NCBI RefSeq assembly: GCF_027942865.1
Contig: NC_134510.1
Coordinates: forward strand, 26,653,209 to 26,717,208
DNA: 64,000 nucleotides
DNA from: Odontesthes bonariensis
Taxonomy: Eukaryota; Chordata; Actinopteri; Atheriniformes; Atherinopsidae
Direction: 5' to 3'
Shown: piece after piece, positions 36,138 through 49,299 of the stretch
How the letters are laid out: each line of letters opens with the position of its first letter
Position numbering within the stretch: position 1 is the stretch's first letter
The notes under the pieces: generated by a model
What the model was told of the DNA's origin: nothing
Databases searched by the model: none
What the model saw: only the letters and a program-made list of their open reading frames with translations
Position numbers and translations under genes: made by a program

Positions 36138-39100
36138 ATGGCGGATGTTGGTGATGTATTGATGTCGGTTTTGTCCTCAATTCGCGTTCCTAAGCCCGGG
36201 GATCGTGTCCACAAAGACGAATGCGCCCTGTCATTTTCCTCGCCGGTGAGCTATCTCCTATGTAAATCACAACGTCGGCTTAGCAACAGAGCAGATTTAA
36301 TTTTATTATTTGCTTAGGCTCTTTTGTTTTAGTTTAGCATTTCATTCTGCCAGCACTATTCTACTTTAAAGTGCTGATTTTCTATATTTTTCTGTTTCAG
36401 CTAAGTAGCAAGCTAGCTTTAAGCTAAGCTAATAATGCACTGTAATGGAAACTTAGCTGCTCTAGCTTTTTAGCTAGCTACGTTGGTTTAACTGTCAAAC
36501 TAGCAAACAAGCTAACTCAGACGTTTATGGTTACATCTCAGGTTGGGCTATTGATGATTTAATACAACTTTTGCTCCAAATGTCAATTGCTTTTCTACAT
36601 GTTTTGTAATGGATGAACAAATTATCATGAGATGTTTCTGAGATGTAAAACTAGGTAAATTGACAGAAAAACTACAGCTATTGCCCTGATTACAGTAACT
36701 GATGCTTTGTCCTTAAGATGCATTCATTGGCTCCAACTGTGTTGATTGTGAAAGAAGACAAAAGTTGTAACAATTAACAATGCTTGTGTTTTCCCTCCAG
36801 GAGAGTGAAGGAGGCCTGTATGTGTGCATGAACAGTTTCCTGGGTTTTGGTAGTCAGTATGTGGACAGGATCCATGCTCGGTCTGGTCAGAGAGCTTACC
36901 TGCACATCACCCGGACTCGTAAGGCAAAGGTAAACTCGGATAATCAGCCCCCATCTGTGTATATTTAAACAACAATTGACACTCAAGCATTTTCCTTCCA
37001 TGTTCAAATGATTTCATCACAAGACCCACCTGATCTCTTATGTTGTTGTCACAGAAGGAAGATGACAACAACTCAGGCTCTGGACACCCACCTAAGAAAA
37101 AGCCCACCAGATTGGCTATAGGTGAGAGCACTTGAGAACATTTACAATGGCATGCAAAAGTTTGTGCACCTGGTCAAAATTCTGTTACTGTGAATAGTTA
37201 AACAAGTAAAGGATAAGTCGGGTCCCTTACTCATAAAGCTTAAGATGAAAGATTTCTAATCATTGAATTTGTAAAATTGAAATATAGCAAATGTTTAAAA
37301 TGGCAAAGGGAAAGTGTGTACATGGTCCCAAGCTTAACAGTGGGAGTTACGTCATTTCATAAAGTTCTGCCTCGTTTTTTGATCAGTATAGTCGGCATAC
37401 TCTGTTCTAATGAAATCATACCACAAGTTGTTTTCAAAGTGCATTGGACTTGTTTAGATGTTCATTTGGAAGGTTCTGACACTGAATTTTGTATAGAGGA
37501 CAAGTTTTCTTTTTATAACTTTTCTTTAAAGATGTCACTGACCCGTAAAACAGTGCACCACCACTTCAGTGTCTGCTAAGACCTCGGCAAGGTCTTTTGC
37601 TGTCGAATAGGACATTTAATTTGCCCTTCCAGTCATCTGTATTTCAAACCTTAAGTTGGCATCTACTATCCATGTTAATTGCCTTTTTATAACTACATTC
37701 CAATTATATTATTTCTATATACAGATGGTATGTTAGTGTTGCTGTGTTGAAACTAGAAAATCTGCGTGGTCTTTGTTTATTGTCAGTAATGTGTTTCATA
37801 AACTTGTCAATAACTTACAGTGAAGAAACTGCACTCCAACCACAGTAATCTCTGTTCTTTGTGCTTTGTGCAGTGCTGACAGGACTGTAAACAGAGTTGG
37901 AGTTGATCTTTAAGTCAGACTATGTTATGACTCTACTTCTGAATTACACTAAATAACTTTGTCTGATTAAGTTCTGTTTAAAACAGAAAAAATAAGTTTT
38001 GTATGTATTGACAAATTTATATGTAGGACATTGATGAATCTATAATGGTTTAACAGTGTCGGATGATATTAGTCCACCAATATGTTGTCGGCGCTCTAAT
38101 GATGAGCAAACTTTGCTTAAAATGATTAAAGGTCATTTTTTTAATTCTAATTCGGCCTTTTTGTGATCAGTTTTTCTTCTACTTACTTGCAGTTTTAGTT
38201 TGTAACATCAGGATATCTATCGGCAGAAAGGCTAAAGGATATTCATGACTGGGTTTATATGACTGTAGAATAGAACATAAGAATCATTATGTTTTTATAA
38301 CCTTAGTATGAGCCAGTAATTTCTACCGATGGTAGCAGGTCTTCATCTTTTCACAGCTGTATTTTCACTTTAGCCCAGTACAAACCACACAGGCTATAAA
38401 CAGGGCCTCTGGCGTTTATAGCCACCACTGTAATGTCTCCCACACACGTTGGACGTGAGGATATACTGTGTTCATGCATCACTGCCATTTGTCCCAAAAT
38501 CCTGCACACTGCTCCATTACTTGTTTACAGTATGAGCGATTCTGACTCTTGCATGCCATCATACACAAGTACTGGTTCTGAGAGGAGCACGTCTATCTCT
38601 TTTGCTATTTCTCTTCTGTCCAGGGATTGAAGGAGGTTTTGATGTGGAGCAGGAGCAATATGAGGAGGATGTGAAGGTGGTCATTTTGCCAGACAGACAG
38701 GAAGTGACTTCAGAGGACCTTGCCACGATGCCCGATGTTGTGAGAGAGCGGGTGAGCTATCTTGGCAATGGGCTTTTGTACAACATAAGAGCTGACATCA
38801 GCACACCTTCACAGTACCAAATATCATGTAGTCATGATAAAAAAAAAAAACATGGTTGTATTTGTTTTCAGTGATACAAGGACATAACTCAGAAGTTATT
38901 TCCACTGATATTTGGCAAGTTAGGCTTTATACAGTATATTGTAGATGTATTTTAAAATGTGAACAAAGTGCTATTGACAGGGATTAATGATATGCAAATG
39001 ATCAACTTTGTTTGATTCAAAGATAAAGTAGCTGTGAAGTTTTATCATGAGCTCCTTCTCAAGTCTAATTTTTGCTGGTTGATTCATCTGCTGCTCATCT

Positions 39101-42100
39101 AGGTGTCTCTGTCAATGGCGGGTATCATGGCAGCCGACTCAGTGTCTCACACCTTACAAGTTCAACAGTGGGACGGAGAGGTGAGACAGGAGTCGAGGCA
39201 TGCTGCTGACCTTAAACAGCTTGACAATGGAATCAAGATCCCTCCCAGGTGAAGTCACATCTGTTTGTTGAATGCAGCACAACCTACCGTGCAGTTTCTT
39301 GAAGTTTAATTAAAGTATTAAATGACCAATTCAAGCATCCAGGATATATATTGGTGTTCCATTTCATCGTTAAAAACCTCAAGGGGAGTGCAAAAGTGAA
39401 ATATAACCTACGAATGAGTAGGTGTGTCTAAACTCTTGACTGGTCCTGGATGTCAGAGGATTTTATGTTCCATCTTCCTTCCTCCATTTTAGTGGCTGGC
39501 GGTGTGAGGTGTGTGATCTTCAGGAGAATATTTGGATGAACCTGACAGATGGCAAAGTGCTGTGTGGTCGAAGGTATTTTGATGGCTCAGGGGGCAACAA
39601 CCATGCCCTGCTCCACTTCCAGGAGACGGGATACCCACTCGCCGTCAAACTTGGCACCATCACTCCTGATGGCGCTGGTAAGCACCAAGACTTGAATATT
39701 ATTTTTTTCTGGGATAGAAATGTTCAATCTAGAGATTAAATCGGTGTACTCCGGTTGGTCTTTGAGAAGTGTGTAAATGTGTTGACTGTGTACACACGCC
39801 TGTGCATCAATTCCAGATGTTTACTCCTATGATGAGGACGACATGGTGCTGGATTCCAAGTTGCCAGAGCACCTATCTCACTTTGGCATTGACATGATGA
39901 CCATGGAGAAAGTAAGTTTTGTGTTGATGCTGATTTTTAATGGAAATAGACATCGCAATTTTTTTTTGTTTTACTGTCCACTTATTGGCACTTTGCAAGC
40001 TGAAGACCTGTCCATTATTCTGTCTGGTCTGTCTCAATTTTCAGCATCAAATCAACTTCTTGTAGACGGACATGTAAGCCGCTTTCGGACTGTAGGAACC
40101 TTTGGCAGTTCTAATAACCTTTTAATCCGCGGGGCCGTTTTCTCCCGTGTTCGGACATACAGGAACTCGGGGCTTTCTCCCTTAGTTCCTATAACTATTT
40201 AGCTCCTTCTCCGAGGTCGGGTCTTTTCATAGTTCTTATAGAACGAATCTAACGGAGGTGTGTGGTGGTCGGTAGCTACGCCCCATGTCATGCTATCATG
40301 GCTGAAATGTTTACTCATACACGGACACAACCGGCGGGTGTTTAATAAGTTAAACTTACACTGGTCTCATTTGTCTGCAGCGCTCTGCTCTCCTTTCTTC
40401 CTTCATGAAATGAAAAAGTATCGTCTCCTGACTCTCTGTGAGCTTTTCCAGCCTCGATATTAGACGCCTGATGTGATTGTCCATGATTAATATCACCATC
40501 ATGCAGATCATAAACACAGTGGCCTCCCCGCTCTCCATATTAGCTTCTTGGTGGTGTTTTTTCTACTCTCCTTACTTTTACCGTTTTGTTTTGTGTTTGA
40601 ATGTAGCGCTAAACGGCTAACGGCTAACACGTCACTGAAGCAGACGGCTGCGCGCGGCGCATCAGTCCCGACCTGGTCCCGACTCATGTGCGAATGCAGA
40701 CTGAAACAGTTCTGCTGGGGAAGGATAGTTATCAGAACGAAATTCGAGGAGGGTAGTTCTGATAACTACTTTCTTAGAACGGTCTGTCCAAAAGCGGCTA
40801 TTGATACAGCAGGAGTGTTACAAATTTAGTTAGATGTAGTAGATTTTATTCTGACAGGCTCTGCTTCATAAAGCAGCCATTGATTATACGGTGATTCTAC
40901 AGGGATCTAAGTTTCAGCTGCAGCATTTGAGACTCAATAGTGCTGAAAAAAACATTTTCTTGTTGACGTATAAATGGCCAGTTTTCCGTCTGGTTCACTC
41001 CCTGATTTTATTGTCATCTGCTTTTTGAAAGCATATATGGATTGTATTTTATATTAAAAGTTTATTCTAGTGTCACAGCTACACAGTACAGCAGTAATGC
41101 GTTACGTTTCATATTTAGCAACTTTCTGAGTTTTTGTTACAAACGCCTGTATGTTCTCGGATTCCCTGCTGCCATTCATTTCTTTGCCAGCTGTGTCTCA
41201 TTGTGCAGAGTAGGATTACATAGTTTTTGATGTGTGTACCTCTTGCTGTGCACTATAATGTGGTTTGTTGTCTTGCTAGTGTTTTTCTGCACACACTTAA
41301 TGATGTGGCACAGGCGGGGTGTTGAAATAGTGCTACAATGGAGCAGAAGATGGATTGTAGCACTTTGATTTTGGAGTTGTTTATTTTCCACATCTGCCTG
41401 CTCTCATTACTACCACATTCCCACGCATTGTGCTCATCATTCTTTATATGTCGGGACCATATGTTGGGAAGAATTTCATCCTCCTCCCTCCATATTCTTT
41501 ATTCTTTTATCCCTTCAATTCTCAGACTGAGCGGACAATGACAGAGTTGGAGATTGCTGTGAACCAGCGTGTAGGGGAGTGGGAGGTGATTCAGGAGTCT
41601 GGTACCACTCTGCGGCCCCTGTTTGGCCCCGGCCTGACTGGTATGAAGAACCTGGGAAACAGCTGCTACCTCAATTCTGTCATGCAAGTGCTCTTCACCG
41701 TCCCAGACTTCCAGAGCAAGTCAGTACTCCCTGTTATGTATTTTTTACCATCCTCATCAAACTGAAGGGAAATAGTTATTCACGCTTACCTGTGATCAAT
41801 ATAGATTATATCCTTGTATCCCTGCCTTCCAGGTATGTGTCTAACATCGGCAAGATAATTGATGAAGCACCAAGTGACCCAACCCAGGACTTCAAAACCC
41901 AAGTGTGAGTGTCCTCGTGATGATAAGCCTCCAAGTCTGGGTTGCATTGTTGTTGTTTTTTAAAGTGCTACATGAGTAAAGTTTAATGTGAAATTCCTCC
42001 ATTACTATGAGATACCCAAAACCACCCCTCAGAGGATTTAGGGGAGATTTTCCACCCATCTGTTTGTAAAAATGTTTAGAGGATCAGCATTTGACAAGAT

Positions 42101-45100
42101 GTGTGAACATAGTAGCAAATCTTCCGGAGCATTTACTGTCGGTGAGCAAGCACACACATCGATGCATGTTACCAACCCATTCTTCTTTCTACTGATCAAT
42201 ATGTTGCTTTCGATTTGCTCGTTGCTATTGTGGATATGTTCAGATTCATGTGGTATTGATATCAACGTAACAAGAAGCCTCATCTGCTATTCGTCTCATG
42301 TTGTAAAGAAAACACAGCAACTATCGCAGCATCATTTCTGCATCATATCCTGAGCCACTTTCCCCTGCACCTCCTGCATCGCACTTTTAGCCGTCGCAGT
42401 GCATCTCCAGCAGCAGATCTCTCATTGTGTAACACGTGTGTGAACAGTAACTGTTGAAAAAAGGTCCAGACCAGATCATCGGCACATTCTCGTCAAACTC
42501 TGTTGCTGTTCGTGTGTGAAAACTACTTAATAGAGCAATTCTTCACACTAACCCTCGCAGCTTTTCCAACAATACGTACAGCATAAATACACACACACAT
42601 ACTCGCAGTCTGTCAGCCACAATGTTGATTATAAAATCCTTTGCAAGCAACTGTCGCTTCAAATGAGACATTTTGCGTTTAATTTTCTTAATCAAAACAC
42701 TTTTTTTTTTTTTATCAGAGGGACTTACAAAGACTCCCGGCTTCATGTCATTTTAGCTCTGTGCCGTCGCTGTAGAGAAGAGCTTTGCTTCATCTTCGTC
42801 CTGATGAAAGTAATTACTGCTGGATACAGCCATTAATTTCACAAATTGATTAAATTCTCATTCACAAAGTCCCATTTCAATATCATTTCGGTTAGGGATA
42901 TTTTAGAAACAAAACCATTTTAATCTCAGATATGAAAGAGAAGAACACCTGCACTTCTTTGTGAAACGAATGGATATGAAGTCCCACTTTCAGAGGAATA
43001 GGCATGTATTAAAAGATTGATTTGGGATTGCATGGGTCTACATCGGATCCGATTTGATATATTCCACTGTCAGACATGAGATGTATTACACTGAGGTAAT
43101 TCATTTTGCACTAAACTCTCACGATTTTACTTGCCCTAAAATCCTCATATATTGGAATCTACCTGGGATGATACATAGCCTAATTTGAAACGATCGTTTA
43201 AACGGAAACGAATGTGCTGTACAAATGCGTTTTTATTTACACAAGAAAACCTCTTTCATGTTTAGACACACCGACATGCCATTTAAAAACCAAAAATACA
43301 TCAAGGCCTATGCCCAGATCCTCCTCCTCCTCTGAGAGTGTCTGGTAATCTGTTGGATTTGCATTGATGTGAGCTGTTTTTCCTTCATCATAGAGCCAAG
43401 CTTGGTTATGGTCTGTTGTCGGGAGAATATTCCAAACCAGCACCAGACCCTGGAGATGAAAATGGTGCATCTGAACCAAGGGTAAGACCAAACTTCCCAG
43501 TCACAGTGGGCTTGCAAGTCTAAGTTTACAGATATTCTTGACTTAATTTGGGATTCATTCTTAAAGGATAAGACCGGTTTTTTGACATTGGGCCCTTGAT
43601 TTCACATTATAACATGATGTTCTACTCACCCCTGCGTGTTGTTGAACATTTGGAGCTGTTCCGAAGATATTCGCGAGGCGTCTGGCTGCTCTCTTGAGAT
43701 ATTCGGCCATGAAACGGTTTCCTATGGGCAAGCTTATACAGGCACAAACTATGCTGTTTATAATTTATTAATTACTCTACACTAGCACTGATAACGTGGA
43801 GGTGCATCGCTTACTTAAAAAAATCCGGGTTACTAATTGTGAATTTTAGCCGAATGAATAAATAGGCAGCAGGTCTGTGGGCTGCCTGTGGCAGTAGCAC
43901 GACGAGGACGTCAGTAACACCCACTTTACGACAAAAAAATCAAAATTACAATAACCCGGATTTTTTTAAGTAAGCGACGCACCTCCACGTTATCAGTGCT
44001 AGTGTAGAGTAATTAATAAATTATAAACAGCATAGTTTGTGCCTGTATAAGCTTGCCCATAGGAAACCGTTTCATGGCCGAATATCTCAAGAGAGCAGCC
44101 AGACGCCTCGCGAATATCTTCGGAACAGCTCCAAATGTTCAACAACAAGCAGGGGTGAGTAGAACATCATGTTATAATGTGAAATCAAGGGCCCAATGTC
44201 AAAAAACCGATCTTATCCTTTAAGAAATTAGCAAGACCGGAGCTTAATGACTCTAATATGAACCCAATAGCTCCCTCCATTGACTAATCTCGCTGTTTGT
44301 GTTTTTCTTGCAGGGAGACCAAATCGGAATAGCACCACAAATGTTTAAAGCACTTGTTGGACGGGGCCACCCAGAGTTTTCCACCAATCGACAACAGGAT
44401 GCTCAGGAGTTTTTATTGCACTTCATAAACATGGTGGAGGTAAAGCTTCACTCTCATTCTTCTCATCTCGTGTGTTGTTAGTCCTCTTCTTTTAGACAAG
44501 TCTCCTTCTTTTTTTTTTTTTTCCTTACAGAGGAACTGTCGCTCTGGGCAAAACCCATCGGAAGCCTTCAGGTTCCTCGTGGAGGATAGGATTGTGTGTC
44601 AGCAAACACTAAAGGCCAAGTACACACAGCGGGTGGATTACATCGTACAGCTGCCCGTGCCCATGGACCAGGCTACCAATACAGGTGAGGAACTGAAAGG
44701 CTTCAATGTCCAACTCAGCCCTCAGATTTCTATATGATTAGCAGTGTGAGCTCTTCTCACCATTGAGAACAAAATCAAAGCCTGCAGGTTTAGAGGTTTA
44801 GTCCATAAATGTACTTCATTTGGCAGCAGTTCACCAGGAGGTTCGGAAACTAAATAAAACCGTCATGACTGATCTGCATGTGTTAGATTGATGGTCTGCC
44901 CCTTTTTAGTATCTAGCATTTTTATTCATCTCGTGCATTTATTCACAGAGGAGCTGCAGGAGGCGGAGCGCCGCCGTGATGAGGGCGACTCATCAACACC
45001 TGCAGTGCGTGCGCAGATCCCCTTCACAGCTTGCATGGCGGCTCTCAGTGAACCAGAGGTCCTGACAGACTTCTGGAGCTCGGCTGTTCAAGCCAAGACC

Positions 45101-48100
45101 ACAGCTACCAAGTAGGGAAACAGACGGTCGCTCTCAGACTGAAAGTGGTCAAATTGGAACTAATTTTAAAATGTTTGCATTTTTTAAATTCTTTAATTAA
45201 TGTTAGATTTTTGTGTAATTCCTCAGAACAACCCGCTTTGCCTCTTTCCCCGACCACCTGGTTATCCAGATTAAGAAGTTCACCTTTGGCCTCGACTGGG
45301 TGCCCAAGAAACTGGGTGAGAAAAAATACTGTTTAGTGTTTTTGTTGGAAACATTGAGCATTTTTCTTGCACAGTTAGGAATATATGCACAGGAAGGTAA
45401 AGCCACAAATGTGTTTTTAAACCTCCTGAAACTTATACAGAACTGCTTCTCAAAGAGTTTTAATGCTTGTCTCCTTTGCTGCACCTCTTAGAATTTCTTA
45501 TACAGGGAGAAAAATGCTTTGGCTCATGGTTATTTCTCGGTACTAATCACAGTTTTACTGGACGCAGACTGAATCCCTCTTTAGACAGAAGATAGAAAGC
45601 ATTGATGACATTCATTCACACATCACTCACTTATTTGTTTTGCTTATTTCAGACACCAAAGTGCAGCGAAGAGCCACGATCCACATGCTAATAGTGTGTG
45701 ATCAGATACAAATGCATAAAGTGCTCGTATTATTAAACTCTGTATATGTGCAGAAACTTCTTGCAGTTAAATTGATTTATTTATATATAATATATGTATA
45801 TAATTATAATAGTTCATTCTAGTATGAGAATGAGAATCAGCTGCACCATATTAAAGGTCTAAATCCTAACAATACAGTTCTTTTTTCATAAAAACTCACT
45901 TTAAAATCAAGCTAACGTACATTGTCTTGAATGATATGTTGAATAGGAGCACTTTAAAACATTGATACATGGTCAGACGGAGAGCAGAGGCTGCAGCCAC
46001 AGCTTGAGTGCTCTTATGTACGGTCATGTCCTTCGTTTGGATCAGACGATGTGAAAGAAAACAACTCGGCGCTGTTAATGGTTTAGTAACGGGATTCTTC
46101 TGTACTGCAGATGTGAGCATCGACGTTCCTGATACTCTGGATCTGAGTGCGCTGCGTGCAACCGGCCAGCAGCCGGGGGAGGAGCTTCTACCAGAGGTGG
46201 CCCCGCCCCCACTCATGACCCCAGATGTGGAGGTTAAAGGTATCCTGGGTTCCTATGGCAACGACGAGGACGACTCACTCTACTCCCCACTGCTATGTCA
46301 GTCTGTCTGTCATTTCTGCTCTTTTCCTTCTTCTGAGACTCTTATTCGTCCACATTCATCTCCTTCTTTTCCTTTTTCTGCCCCTTTCTGTTTTCATGAG
46401 TCTGTCCGTTGCCTTATTTGAGTTGATTCGTTTTACGTTCAAAGTAAAGAAGTGGTATCCTAATGCAGGATATGAACTCACTTTTATATTATTTATACCA
46501 TTTTGTTCTTTTTGATTTATTTTTTATCAGGGTTTCTTCTTTATTTCTACACATTTTGGTTTAAACGCTGATAAACAAGCAAACCATCTAAATTCCATTT
46601 TCTCAATGTACATCCAAGTAATTCAACTCCTTCCTCTCAACTCTCTCTCAGCTCCAGTTCTCGATGACTCCACTGTGTCCCAGTTGTGTGAAATGGGATT
46701 CCCACTGGAGGCTTGCAGGAAAGCGGTGTACTACACTGGGAACACTGGAATTGATGCTGCCATGAACTGGATCATGAGCCACATGGATGATCCAGGTGTG
46801 TGGAAAGTGTGAATTTAGCAGACATTAGTCAAACTGACCACTCCTGTCAGTCTTCATGTGTTCTTCCTCTGATTGGCTGCAGACTTTTCGGCACCCCTGG
46901 TGTTGCCAGGCTGCAGCTCCGGACCCGGCACCACACCCACAGAGAGCCTGTCTGAGGAGCACCTGGCAACAATCGTTTCCATGGGCTTCAGTCGAGATCA
47001 GGCAACCAAAGCGCTCCGAGCAACGGTTAGATTCCAACTCTATCCAGTTAAACATGGGAATTTGACCTCTTTTTTTCCCCCCCGTTATTCTAACATAAGT
47101 GTTCAGTAACATCGTTTCATGTTGAAGTTGTATTACTTTGAAATAGAGATGTTTGACCTAAAGGCTTTCTTCATTAGCCACCACAATTTTATCAACATGG
47201 GCACCAAATGCTTTTAAAAGCTGCGTAGAACCGGTCGTTGGAAACGTTCCCACTGACCACCTTAAAAACTGCGTCCTGTGACGTCAGCCAGTCACTGTGT
47301 TGTATAAATAGCTGCAGGTCATGATGAACCTCACTCCTCATTATTAAGATAAGCAGAGCTTTAGTTAGAAGGAAAGGATATCTCTGAGTACTAATCTTGA
47401 CGGTTGAATTATGTTTAACATATGGTTTATTATAGAAGTAAACGTGTCTACGGTTTTAAACATCAACTCAGTGAAGCTAAATGCTGATGGACTTTCTCCA
47501 CAGAAGTGACTTCAGCAGTTTTTGGCCCTCAAACAAAAAGCTCATATTTCACTCTTGATTTTCTTTTGTCAGTGGCGTCCATCACATATTAGTCTTAACC
47601 GACATTTGTTACAGAGTAACATCCTGGACCGGGCTGTGGACTGGATCTTCTCTCACCTGGATGACCTGGAGTCCATGGATGTGTCTGAAGGAGGTCGCTC
47701 GGCTGCAGAGAGCGAGGGTGGCAGGGAGCCTCCACCTGGGCCTCGCGTCAGAGATGGACCAGGCAGTGAGTTCACCCTTAGAAACCTAGAAAACTAGATA
47801 TTACCAGCTTTTTGTAATGTTTTGTTTTATCGTTGGAACTAAACTCATGTTATCTTCTTTCTCCAGAGTACGAGCTGTTCGCATTCATCAGTCACATGGG
47901 GACGAGCACCATGTGTGGCCACTACGTCTGTCACATCAAGAAGGACCAGCAGTGAGTGTTTCGAACTTTAAAGGATGTCCAGCAGAGGGGGGGACTTCAC
48001 TGAGAGCAGTATTGCTTTCGTGTCTAGCATTTAAAAAGGAGGCTGAATACTAAAAAGAGAGTTACCAGCAGTTAAAAACGATTTATTTTATGCGGTTTCT

Positions 48101-48484
48101 GTTCTGTAATTGGTAGTTAATTTACTAGATTTATCATATCAGGGTAAATATCTTATCAGTTGCGTTGAAATAAAGTAAAGTTGCTTGTTCAAAGACGGCC
48201 CAGCAGGGGGCACCATACTCCAGGTCTAAAATAAAATTCATTGGAAATCAACCCTTATCTACTTGTGTTCAACCTGTTGAATATGTCATAGTTTAACACG
48301 CACACACACACCAGATTTGTGCTATATTTTGTTAATATATCTGCTGTTATTCATTTGGTTGATGGACTCTGTGTGCTTTGTGCTTCACAGGTGGGTCATC
48401 TTCAACGATCAGAAGGTGTGTGCTTCTGAGAAACCTCCCAAAGACTTGGGGTACCTTTACTTCTACCGCAGAGTTGCTGAATGA
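36138..48484 (+). CDS. usp5: Ubiquitin carboxyl-terminal hydrolase 5 (isopeptidase T)
   Basis: USP5 disassembles free polyubiquitin chains and recycles monoubiquitin. Twenty exons: 36138-36245, 36801-36929, 37055-37121, 38624-38751, 39103-39248, 39493-39677, 39817-39911, 41526-41719, 41833-41904, 43394-43481, 44314-44439, 44531-44684, 44949-45111, 45227-45315, 46111-46296, 46652-46795, 46883-47025, 47615-47765, 47867-47951, 48391-48484; 848 residues (long form). Zinc-finger UBP ligands C197, C200, C217 and H230 are present, with [14 protein letters not shown]. The Cys box GNSCYLNS puts the nucleophile at C333; the His box [10 protein letters not shown] gives H808. Two UBA domains (about 648-688 and 710-750, MGF...A motifs) lie between the split halves of the catalytic core. 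Exon 15 has an alternative donor. USP13 is the near paralogue, but the active site, both UBAs and synteny fit USP5. The start [19 protein letters not shown] aligns with the family N terminus. Confidence 0.96.
36395..36530. repeat. GCTA/TAGC-rich segment in usp5 intron 1
   Basis: Dense repeats of agct/gcta words (agcaagctagctttaagcta and similar), capable of many small foldbacks. Such stretches are common near fish gene starts; I assign no function. Confidence 0.5.
37135..37620 (+). repeat. Probable DNA-transposon remnant in usp5 intron 3
   Basis: It begins tggcatgcaaaagtttgtgc and continues with ggtcaaaattctgttactgt and a-rich text. This 'GCATGCAAAAGTTTG' opening is widely found at the ends of nonautonomous vertebrate DNA transposons. 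A matching inverted end is not obvious, so the copy is probably truncated. Confidence 0.4.
40077..40799. mobile_element. TIR-bounded nonautonomous DNA element in usp5 intron 7
   Basis: agccgctttcggac at the left end (40077-40090) and gtccaaaagcggct at the right end (40786-40799) are inverted copies with one mismatch. The inside shows no transposase. Internal inverted similarity (tagttatcagaac / gttctgataacta near 40725-40770) adds a hairpin. A target duplication is not clear, so the superfamily is open. Confidence 0.55.
43561..44223. mobile_element. TTAA-bounded long palindromic element in usp5 intron 10
   Basis: Starts TTAAAGGATAAGACCGG and ends CCGATCTTATCCTTTAA. Left arm about 43561-43848 and right arm about 43940-44223 are near-perfect reverse complements (e.g. 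cctatgggcaagcttataca mirrored by tgtataagcttgcccatagg), leaving a loop of about 90 bp. It resembles the 32.7-kb element in architecture and TTAA ends but not in internal sequence. No transposase is present. The 44314 acceptor lies only 90 bp after it. Confidence 0.87.
46239..46296 (+). promoter_or_regulatory. usp5: Alternative 5' splice site in usp5 exon 15
   Basis: Two donors end exon 15 in the same phase: after 46239 (AAAG/GTATCC) and after 46296 (CTAT/GTCAGT). Joining to 46652 gives VKAPVLDDS (short) or LYSPLLSPVLDDS (long), differing by exactly 57 bp or 19 residues. Mammalian USP5 is known to make two isoforms differing at this position, so the choice looks conserved. Confidence 0.65.
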
Positions 48485-49159
48485 GACAAAGGAACGTTTC
48501 ACTTCAAGAGAAAAAGAAGACACGTGGATGCTAACAAATACACGACGGCAAGCTCTTACAAATGTCCTGGCACGCTTCACAACTGACAAAAGTGTAAATA
48601 AATGTCTCAGATTGCATATATATACACAGCTGGATGAATTGGGGCAGATGTACAGATAAGGTGTTTTTGGGGGTACAGCTGTTTCTTTTGATCCACTGAC
48701 GGGCCTGTTCAGAGAGCGGATTCGGGTTGTTACCAGGGCAACTTTGCTGAGTAAAACTGAAAACCACCTGCGACCCGTTTGAGCATGAGGTTTTACTCAA
48801 AAATGTTTAGATAATTCAGAAAACCTGCTTTAGGGAACAAACCTAAAAAATTAAAGGGACTTTGACTGCTGAGTCCATTCACTCCTTATTGATCATTTTC
48901 CTCAACTGTCACCGTTAATCAATCCCGACTATTGATTTCCACTGCAATCGGTAGTCACTGCCGTTCAGGCCCCTGTTGCTTTACCGGCTTGGCGTCACGA
49001 CTTCATCTAGACACAGCCACCCCTACCTGTTCTAATGCGGAAGTAAAAAAAAAACGATCCAACATCCAACATCCACCACAAAAGGGGGAAAAAAATGTCT
49101 GTTAAGCTGAAAAAAATTTACAAATGTCACAAAAAAAAACTAAAAAACACCAAAAGAAC

Positions 49160-49190
49160 CTTTTTTTTTTTTTCTTTCTTTCTTTCTTTA
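49160..49190. repeat. T-run and (TTTC)n in usp5 3' UTR
   Basis: A T homopolymer followed by four TTTC units, about 90 bp before the usp5 poly(A) signal. Confidence 0.7.
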
Positions 49191-49277
49191 AAGTTTGGTA
49201 TGGATAATAACTGGGTGATTCATGTTTTATTTTGTTTTTATTTTAAAAACAAATGCTTTGTTACTACTGCTGTGACG

Positions 49278-49283
49278 AATAAA
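49278..49283 (+). promoter_or_regulatory. usp5: usp5 polyadenylation signal AATAAA
   Basis: Canonical AATAAA about 0.8 kb past the stop, followed by TTGTCTTTCTGTC and further T/G-rich text. Confidence 0.7.
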
Positions 49284-49299
49284 GAGTTGTCTTTCTGTC

